Assembly: GCA_017418585.1 (NCBI GenBank)
Contig: JAFONG010000276.1
Span: 1-6,686, forward strand
Origin: Erysipelotrichaceae bacterium
Lineage (GTDB): Bacteria; Bacillota_I; Bacilli_A; Erysipelotrichales; Erysipelotrichaceae
Length of the DNA stretch: 6,686 bases
Reading direction: 5' to 3'
Shown: positions 1 through 4,597 of the stretch, piece after piece
Layout of the letters: every line of letters starts with the position of its first letter
Numbering within the stretch: the stretch's first letter is position 1
Notes under the pieces: generated by a model
The model's input: only the letters and a program-made list of their open reading frames with translations
What the model was told of the DNA's origin: nothing
Databases searched by the model: none
Made by a program: the position numbers and the translations under genes

Positions 1-414
1 AACGTTACCGATCCGAAAGTACTGAAGCTTCTGGAAGTGACTGAGAAGGCTTTGTACATCGGACTGGAACAGGTAAAACCGGGTAACCATGTAGGTGATG
101 TGTCCAATGCCATCCAGACTTATGTCGAGTCGTTCGGATTCGGACTTCCGGCCGATTATACGGGACACGGGATCGGAAGAAGCGTTCATGAAGATCCTTA
201 TGTACCGAATGTCGGAAAACCGGGTACGATGGCTCTGCTGAAGAAGGGAATGTGTATTGCTGTCGAACCGATGGTTTTCATGGGTTCGCCGAAGTGCTAT
301 ACTTTACCGGACGGCTGGGGAGTGAAAAGCTATGATCACTCCTGGGCGGCACATTACGAACATACCGTGGCGATCACGGATGATGGATATAGAATACTGA
401 CAAAGGAGGATTGA
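1..414 (+). CDS. map: Methionine aminopeptidase type I, C-terminal part (5' end outside window)
   Basis: This is the C-terminal 137 codons of methionine aminopeptidase, the cytosolic metalloenzyme that removes the initiator methionine from new proteins. The reading frame is open from base 1, so the GTG at 37 is internal and not a start; the family is usually about 250 residues, so a little under half is missing. The metal and active-site motifs are visible: GHGIGRSVHEDP with the metal-ligand His at bases 166–168, VEPMV with a ligand Glu at 265–267, and EHTVAIT with the last ligand Glu at 358–360. The two Asp ligands lie upstream, outside the window. Family assignment follows from these motifs and from the position just before infA, which is the standard Gram-positive arrangement. 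The segment between VEPMV and the EHT motif (MGSPKCYTLPDGWGVKSYDH...) is conventional in layout with somewhat divergent residues. The end of the gene contains the infA ribosome binding site. Confidence 0.96.
   Translation, partial: NVTDPKVLKLLEVTEKALYIGLEQVKPGNHVGDVSNAIQTYVESFGFGLPADYTGHGIGRSVHEDPYVPNVGKPGTMALLKKGMCIAVEPMVFMGSPKCYTLPDGWGVKSYDHSWAAHYEHTVAITDDGYRILTKED
402..410 (+). promoter_or_regulatory. Ribosome binding site of infA inside the end of map
   Basis: AAAGGAGGA lies 8 nt before the TTG at 419 and within the last codons of map. It decides the infA start: no ATG is suitably placed, and the TTG is at ideal spacing and yields the canonical MAKQDVIEIEG N-terminus. The site implies that ribosomes terminating on map cover it, so the two genes are probably translationally coupled (inference). 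Confidence 0.85.
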
Positions 415-418
415 ATAT

Positions 419-637
419 TTGGCGAAGCAGGACGTAATTGAAATTGAAGGTGTTGTCACAGATACCTTACCAAATGCACAATTCAAAGTGAAACTTGAAA
501 ACGGTCATGAGATCCTTGCTCACGTTTCTGGTAAAATCCGTATGCATTACATCCGCATTTTACCGGGCGATCGAGTGACAGTAGAGATTTCACCTTATGA
601 CTTAACACGTGGGCGTATAACGTTTAGACATAAATAG
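419..637 (+). CDS. infA: Translation initiation factor IF-1 (TTG start)
   Basis: The 72-residue product is the standard length for IF-1, a single OB-fold protein that binds the 30S A site and assists IF-2 and IF-3 during initiation. The sequence runs MAKQDVIEIEGVV..., then the LENGHEILAHVSGKIRMHYIRILPGDRV core and ISPYDLTRGRITFRHK at the C-terminus, all hallmarks of the family. Translation starts at TTG, with the strong ribosome binding site at 402–410. The gene begins 4 nt after the map stop codon and is followed after 15 nt by rpmJ. Leucines are encoded by TTA and CTT and never by CTG, unlike most of rpoA downstream. Confidence 0.97.
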   Translation: MAKQDVIEIEGVVTDTLPNAQFKVKLENGHEILAHVSGKIRMHYIRILPGDRVTVEISPYDLTRGRITFRHK

Positions 638-652
638 TCTAGGAGGGAAAAC

Positions 653-766
653 ATGAAAGTAAGACCATCTGTAAAACCAATGTGCGATAAATGCCGTGTG
701 ATTAAACGCAAGGGTCGCGTTATGGTTATTTGTGAAAACCCTAAACACAAACAGAGACAGGGATAA
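653..766 (+). CDS. rpmJ: 50S ribosomal protein L36, zinc-binding form
   Basis: A 37-codon gene reading MKVRPSVKPMCDKCRVIKRKG...CENPKHKQRQG, the universal short L36 protein of the large ribosomal subunit. The zinc-ribbon ligands Cys11, Cys14, Cys27 and His32 are all present, so this is the C+ (zinc-dependent) form rather than the C- form some bacteria use under zinc starvation. An AGGAGGG ribosome binding site at 641–647 sits 5 nt before the ATG. It lies between infA and rpsM, its usual place in Bacillota. Confidence 0.97.
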   Translation: MKVRPSVKPMCDKCRVIKRKGRVMVICENPKHKQRQG

Positions 767-784
767 AGGGGAGGAAAGAAATAA

Positions 785-1150
785 ATGGCTCGTATAGCTG
801 GAGTTGATATTCCAAATAATAAGCGTGTTGTCATCGCTTTGACTTACATCTACGGTGTCGGTCTGACGACGGCGAAGAAAGTACTGGCTGATAACAAGAT
901 CAGCGAAGATATCCGTGTAAAGGATTTAACCGATGAGCAGCTGAATGCCATCCGTAAGTCTTTAGACGAATACAAGCTGGAAGGCGATCTGAGAAGAGAG
1001 ACGCAGCTGAACATCAAGCGTCTCATGGAAATCGCCTGCTACCGCGGTATCAGACATAGAAAAGGTCTTCCTGTCAGAGGTCAGAGAACCAAGACCAATG
1101 CCAGAACCCGCAAGGGACCTAGAAGAACAGTAGCTAACAAGAAGAAGTAA
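785..1150 (+). CDS. rpsM: 30S ribosomal protein S13
   Basis: The 121-residue product is full length for S13, a head protein of the small subunit that contacts 16S rRNA and the intersubunit bridges to L5. It begins MARIAGVDIPNNKRVVIALTYIYGVG, continues through the helical region, and ends in the basic tail GLPVRGQRTKTNARTRKGPRRTVANKKK, which reaches toward the P-site tRNA in known ribosome structures. The ATG is preceded by GGGGAGGAAAG (768–778). The gene follows rpmJ by 18 nt and precedes rpsK by 11 nt in the same operon. Confidence 0.98.
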   Translation: MARIAGVDIPNNKRVVIALTYIYGVGLTTAKKVLADNKISEDIRVKDLTDEQLNAIRKSLDEYKLEGDLRRETQLNIKRLMEIACYRGIRHRKGLPVRGQRTKTNARTRKGPRRTVANKKK

Positions 1151-1161
1151 GGAGATAAACA

Positions 1162-1557
1162 ATGGCACAGAAAGCAAAAACAACCACACGTAAAAGACGT
1201 GTCAAGAAGAATATTGCCAGTGGCGTTGCACATGTCCACTCAACATTCAACAATACAATCGTTACGATCACTGATGAAGCAGGCAACGTTATCGCCTGGT
1301 CAAGTGCCGGTGCATTAGGATACAAGGGTTCGCGTAAGTCTACGCCGTATGCCGCTCAGCTGGTTGCTGAAGCTGCCGGAAAGACCGCCATGGATCACGG
1401 CATGAAGAAGGTAGAAGTCAACGTCAAGGGACCTGGTCCGGGCAGAGAAGCGGCTATCCGTTCGCTGTCTACAGCCGGTCTGGAGATCACAGCCATCAAT
1501 GATGTAACGCCTGTTCCTCATAACGGCTGTCGTCCACCTAAGAAACCTAGAGGATAA
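1162..1557 (+). CDS. rpsK: 30S ribosomal protein S11
   Basis: The 131-residue product is full length for S11, a platform protein of the small subunit near the mRNA exit. Diagnostic segments are GVAHVHSTFNNTIVTITD, the GSRKSTPYAAQLVAE helix, VKGPGPGREAAIRSL and the C-terminal PVPHNGCRPPKKPRG. The tail KKPRG is slightly different from the more common KRRRV. The start is supported by a GGAGAT site at 1151–1156. It is followed after 10 nt by rpoA with no rpsD between them, which argues for a Gram-positive host and against the E. coli type of S4-controlled alpha operon. Confidence 0.98.
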   Translation: MAQKAKTTTRKRRVKKNIASGVAHVHSTFNNTIVTITDEAGNVIAWSSAGALGYKGSRKSTPYAAQLVAEAAGKTAMDHGMKKVEVNVKGPGPGREAAIRSLSTAGLEITAINDVTPVPHNGCRPPKKPRG

Positions 1558-1567
1558 GGAGGAGAAT

Positions 1568-2527
1568 ATGAACAAATTTGAACGTCCTAAATTTAAAGTT
1601 GGTGAGTATGTTGAATCAGAAAACTACGGCAGATTTGTTATTTCTCCATTAGAAAGAGGTTTCGGCACAACATTAGGAAATGCCTTAAGAAGAACGATGC
1701 TCTCATCTTTACCTGGCGATGCGGTATATTCCGTAAAGATCGACGGTGTATTCCATGAATTCTCATCGATCAAGGGCGTCAGAGAAGATGTAACATTAAT
1801 CGTATTGAACATAAAGAGTCTGATTCTGGATATTGCGGATGACGACGTATATACTTTAAGGATTTCGGCCAAGGGTCCGTGCACCGTCAAGGCGGAAGAT
1901 ATCATTCTTCCTGCAGGTGTAGAGATCCTCAATCCTCAGCTGGAGATCGCTCATCTGGATCAGGGCGGTGAACTGGAGATGGAACTTCTGGCCAGAAAAG
2001 GCAGAGGCTATGTATCGGCAGACGAAAACAAGCTTCTTTACCAGGGTTCTTCCCAGGGTATCGGTACGATCTATACCGATTCGATCTATACGCCTGTCGT
2101 TAAGGCGAATTATACGGTTGAACCGACCCGTGTCGGTCAGTCGGCCAAGTATGATGAACTGACGATGGAAGTATGGACGAACGGTTCTATCGATCCGAAA
2201 GAATCGCTGGCACTGGCTGCCAAGATCCTGATTTCGCATCTGGATCTGCTGACAAACATCGATGCGGAAATCAGCGAAATGGATTCCGTCATGAAAGACT
2301 ATGTCAACGAAGGCAATGCCAAGAAAGTCAACATGTCGATCGACGATCTGGATCTGACCGTAAGGTCTTACAACTGTCTGAAGAGAGCCGGTATTTCAAC
2401 CGTTGAAGAACTGACGCAGAAGACAGAAGAAGAAATGAGCAGAGTCAGAAATCTGGGCAAGAAATCGCTCAAGGAAGTTAAGGAAAAACTGCAGGCTCTT
2501 AACTTATCATTCAAACACAATGACTAA
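1568..2527 (+). CDS. rpoA: DNA-directed RNA polymerase subunit alpha
   Basis: The 319-residue product is the alpha subunit that nucleates RNA polymerase assembly and contacts upstream promoter DNA and activators. The N-terminal dimerisation domain (about 1–230) contains the GFGTTLGNALRRTMLSSLPG segment at 31–50. A linker follows at about 230–250. The C-terminal domain keeps the DNA-binding pattern VRSYNCLK at 265–272 (Arg266, Asn269 and Cys270 match the E. coli R265/N268/C269 group) and NLGKKSL at 295–301. Length is close to other Bacillota alpha subunits. AAGGAGG (1557–1563) precedes the ATG by 4 nt. Leucine codon use changes within the gene: TTA dominates the first part and CTG the remainder. 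Confidence 0.98.
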   Translation: MNKFERPKFKVGEYVESENYGRFVISPLERGFGTTLGNALRRTMLSSLPGDAVYSVKIDGVFHEFSSIKGVREDVTLIVLNIKSLILDIADDDVYTLRISAKGPCTVKAEDIILPAGVEILNPQLEIAHLDQGGELEMELLARKGRGYVSADENKLLYQGSSQGIGTIYTDSIYTPVVKANYTVEPTRVGQSAKYDELTMEVWTNGSIDPKESLALAAKILISHLDLLTNIDAEISEMDSVMKDYVNEGNAKKVNMSIDDLDLTVRSYNCLKRAGISTVEELTQKTEEEMSRVRNLGKKSLKEVKEKLQALNLSFKHND

Positions 2528-2542
2528 GGGGGAAATGGAAAT

Positions 2543-2899
2543 ATGTGGAATCGCAGATTAGGCCGTACAGCTGATCACAGAGTAGCTTTATTCAGAAACC
2601 TGGCAACGGATCTGATCCTGAAAGGCAAGATCGAAACGACCGAGATGAAAGCCAAGGAATTAAGAAGCGTTGTTGACCATCTGATTACAGTTGCGAAGAA
2701 AGATGATCTGGCAGCCAGAAGAAACGCTGCCGCTTATCTGAGAAACGTTACGACCAAAGACGGCAAGACGGCATTGAACGTGCTGTTTGAAGAAGTTGCC
2801 CCGAGATATAAAGACAGAAACGGCGGCTATACCAGAGTCATCAAGACCGGTATCAGACGCGGTGATGCCGCTCCGATGGCAACGATTGAACTGGTATAA
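2543..2899 (+). CDS. rplQ: 50S ribosomal protein L17
   Basis: The 118-residue product is full length for L17, which binds 23S rRNA close to the exit tunnel. It starts MWNRRLGRTADHRVALFRNLATDLI, carries the KAKELRSVVDHLITVAKK helix, and ends YTRVIKTGIRRGDAAPMATIELV, all typical for the family. The second and third residues (WN) replace the more usual AY/GY. The GGGGG-containing site at 2528–2532 is about 10 nt before the ATG, a little distant but workable. An out-of-frame ATG at 2536 is not used because only 2543 gives the conserved N-terminus. It is the last gene of the operon and is followed at once by a terminator. Confidence 0.98.
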   Translation: MWNRRLGRTADHRVALFRNLATDLILKGKIETTEMKAKELRSVVDHLITVAKKDDLAARRNAAAYLRNVTTKDGKTALNVLFEEVAPRYKDRNGGYTRVIKTGIRRGDAAPMATIELV

Positions 2900-2910
2900 T
2901 TAAACCTGAT

Positions 2911-2939
2911 AAAACAGCCCTGAAACGGGGCTGTTTTTT
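2911..2939 (+). terminator. Intrinsic terminator closing the ribosomal protein/alpha operon
   Basis: AAAACAGCCC (2911–2920) pairs perfectly with GGGCTGTTTT (2928–2937) around a 7-nt loop, and the 3' arm merges into a run of six T (2934–2939). It starts 12 nt after the rplQ stop codon. The inner GC pairs and the T run on the plus strand make it a classic Rho-independent terminator; the A-run on the 5' side could give some activity on the other strand too. Confidence 0.93.
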
Positions 2940-2977
2940 AATGTACGGATCTGTTTGGTTTCTTAAATATGAAATAG

Positions 2978-3012
2978 AATCATAAGGATAATGATTGATT
3001 ATAATAAGTGTT
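2978..3012 (+). promoter_or_regulatory. Possible promoter of the glycosyltransferase-like gene
   Basis: A perfect TATAAT lies at 3000–3005, in an AT-rich stretch between the operon terminator and the next gene. A TG pair stands at 2996–2997, one base too far upstream for a standard extended -10. No good -35 box lies 16–18 nt upstream. Transcription from here would start near 3012 and give a leader of about 19 nt. An alternative reading is TTGATT (2995–3000) with TATAAA (3020–3025) at 19 nt spacing, which would put the transcript start at or near the ATG. Either way a separate promoter is expected because of the terminator upstream. Confidence 0.45.
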
Positions 3013-3030
3013 ACAATTTTATAAAGAACG

Positions 3031-4416
3031 ATGTTAAGCATAAAAGAGTACGACTACAGCAGCAATTACCGTAAACTGCATAACGATCCTATGCTGTTTC
3101 ACAATGCGTTGAAGGCTGTATTAAAAGGCGAGAAACGTTTTCATGTAGAAGATGATGAAACAGTGATGTTTGATCTGGTATACGAAGACAATGATGAAAA
3201 AACCAAGATCGATCCTTGTTTCCCTGACAGCGATTTTTATCGCAGTGAGATGTTTTTCCCGCCTTATTATTCATATGATGAAAACGATCCGGCTAAGCTT
3301 GATCTGGAACCGTTCGAGGGATTTGAGGAGATCTTCTTTGAAGAAGTCAATGAATATACCATCGTTCTGGCCTATGTCCTTGAGAAACATACAGATATGG
3401 ATATCGTTTTTAAAGATAGGAATATTCGTTTGTTTTCTTGGCTGAAAAGAGCTAAATGCAGAAACAGACCGGAGAAAGACAATTCAATATATGTTCAAAG
3501 AAGTTTTTATCCTATCTATGTAACAAAAGACAGATTCTGTACCTTGGGACTGTTTCATTGCGTCTTCATGCTGCAGTGGCTGACTGATCTGCCTAAAGAA
3601 AAAATAAAATATCTTTCTTTCTCAATCAGAAAGACGGAAGGTATCGGCAGTATCATGACAACCTACAGCAAGCTATCTCAGGCTTTAGAAAAATTTGATA
3701 TCGAAGTATTTATTGAACCGAATTGCACAAGGTTCTCCAGCGAACTGTTGTCAAAGTATTTTGTTTTTGGCAACGTACCTGAAGATTCAAATGAAGATAA
3801 TACCATTTATGCGCATTGCTTTAATTCTTTGATATTGAATCATTTTGTTGACCGATATGAATCCAGGATCGAGCTGGGTATGCTTCAGCCGCAGTTCGTC
3901 AATGAAATGAAAGAATATACCGATGAGGTCATGGGCGATAAAAAGGTATTGGGTGTATTGCTGAGAGGTACCGACTATATTCTCGCCAATTTCGCCGGTT
4001 CTTATCATCCTGTTTCAATCGATGACAGTATCATGGCCGTTGACGAGTATTTGAAGAAATATGACTATGACAAGATCTTTGTCGCAACAGAAGATGAATA
4101 CTTCCTGGAAAGAATGATATCGGCTTTCCCTCATAAGATATTGGCCGTATCTCAGGAAAGACATAGGGTTGCGGATTTCCATGATCTGAAATATATATCT
4201 GAACTGGAGAAGAAACAGTATTCAGGAGATGCGTACAACGCTTCTGTTGAAGATACGACGGCCAATTATTTCTATGCAATGTACATGCTTTCCAGATGCG
4301 AGAGTTTTATTTCCAACTGCATGTGCAGCGGCGTCAGCATCGTTTCTTCTTTTAATGACGGGAAATTCGTCAGAAGCGAAATATTAAGCGCAGCCCGTAA
4401 TACAAAAGAACAGTAA
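3031..4416 (+). CDS. Putative fucosyltransferase-like GT-B glycosyltransferase
   Basis: This 461-residue protein is probably a cytosolic sugar-nucleotide-dependent glycosyltransferase; no signal peptide or membrane segment is seen. The assignment rests on motif resemblance. GIGSIMTT at 204–211 followed by a helix resembles the N-terminal Rossmann start of fucosyltransferase-like GT-B enzymes. GVLLRGTDY at 308–316 resembles the H-x-R-R/G-T-D donor-binding motif, with Arg312 the candidate donor-phosphate contact. IFVATEDEY at 349–357 fits their second motif, and YMLSRCESFISNCMCSGVS (ending at 436) fits the final donor-site helix region. The first 130 residues are acidic and unfamiliar, and the protein is rich in Cys and Tyr. 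The ATG at 3031 is the first possible start, because an in-frame stop lies at 3022–3024. No clear ribosome binding site precedes it. The coding sequence is AT-richer than its neighbours, which may signal transfer. It stands alone, without other polysaccharide genes in view. Substrate and acceptor are unknown; a hypothetical protein of another GT-B family remains possible. Confidence 0.7.
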   Translation: MLSIKEYDYSSNYRKLHNDPMLFHNALKAVLKGEKRFHVEDDETVMFDLVYEDNDEKTKIDPCFPDSDFYRSEMFFPPYYSYDENDPAKLDLEPFEGFEEIFFEEVNEYTIVLAYVLEKHTDMDIVFKDRNIRLFSWLKRAKCRNRPEKDNSIYVQRSFYPIYVTKDRFCTLGLFHCVFMLQWLTDLPKEKIKYLSFSIRKTEGIGSIMTTYSKLSQALEKFDIEVFIEPNCTRFSSELLSKYFVFGNVPEDSNEDNTIYAHCFNSLILNHFVDRYESRIELGMLQPQFVNEMKEYTDEVMGDKKVLGVLLRGTDYILANFAGSYHPVSIDDSIMAVDEYLKKYDYDKIFVATEDEYFLERMISAFPHKILAVSQERHRVADFHDLKYISELEKKQYSGDAYNASVEDTTANYFYAMYMLSRCESFISNCMCSGVSIVSSFNDGKFVRSEILSAARNTKEQ

Positions 4417-4440
4417 ACGGGCTCCCAAATGAGGGCTTTT
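4392..4440 (+). other. Overlapping inverted repeats at the end of the glycosyltransferase-like gene
   Basis: AGCCCGT (4392–4398) is a perfect complement of ACGGGCT (4417–4423), with the stop codon in the 18-nt loop. A second copy of GGGCT at 4433–4437 leads into TTT, and its GGG can also pair with CCC at 4424–4426. The final GGGCTTTT resembles the 3' half of a terminator, but no single hairpin here has both a strong stem and a proper T run. It may be a weak or degenerate terminator. Confidence 0.3.
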
Positions 4441-4447
4441 GTGTGTG

Positions 4448-4460
4448 CGGAAAACTTCCG
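4448..4460. repeat. Short perfect inverted repeat CGGAA-AAC-TTCCG
   Basis: Five-base arms CGGAA and TTCCG surround a 3-nt centre in the gap between the two accessory genes, about 90 nt upstream of the -35 box of the propeller gene. It could be a small hairpin or an operator half-site pair. No T run follows directly, so it is not a terminator. A repeat this short may be chance. Confidence 0.3.
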
Positions 4461-4545
4461 AAACAGAAACAGAGCTCTTTTTTGATAGAATGAATGTTAA
4501 GAAGAAATGCTTATTCCATTATGTTCATGAAGAACGTATGAGATA

Positions 4546-4575
4546 TTGGTACTTATACGGATGAAACGATATAAT
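4546..4575 (+). promoter_or_regulatory. Predicted sigma-A type promoter of the propeller sensor gene
   Basis: TTGGTA at 4546–4551 (4 of 6 to the -35 consensus) is separated by 18 nt from a perfect TATAAT at 4570–4575. Transcription would start near 4582, leaving a leader of about 16 nt that contains the AAAAGGA ribosome binding site (4586–4592) and the ATG at 4598. This also argues against the in-frame ATG at 4577, which would lie upstream of the transcript start. Confidence 0.7.
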
Positions 4576-4597
4576 GATGCTATATAAAAGGACGGCA

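Noticed and set aside
37..414. GTG at 37 as the start of a short methionine aminopeptidase
   Set aside because: The frame is open to base 1, and a start here would drop the N-terminal half of the enzyme including both Asp metal ligands; the gene is simply cut by the window edge.
1856..2239. Minus-strand 127-codon frame and plus-strand frames at 1968–2162 and 2173–2406 within rpoA
   Set aside because: rpoA is unequivocal across the whole stretch; these frames are overlap artefacts with low-complexity Arg/Ser-rich translations.
2991..3074. Small 27-codon frame starting at ATG 2991 and overlapping the start of the glycosyltransferase-like gene
   Set aside because: AAGGA at 2984–2988 is only 2 nt from the ATG, too close for a good ribosome binding site, the likely promoter starts transcripts downstream of this ATG, and the peptide has no recognisable feature.
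4471..4484. AGAGCTCT followed by a T run, considered as a terminator
   Set aside because: The palindrome has no loop and cannot form a stable hairpin in RNA; the T run alone is not evidence.
4494..4541. A 15-codon frame (MLRRNAYSIMFMKNV) before the propeller gene, considered as a leader peptide
   Set aside because: It has no ribosome binding site, no run of regulatory codons and no attenuator hairpin with a T run after it, and it lies upstream of the predicted promoter.
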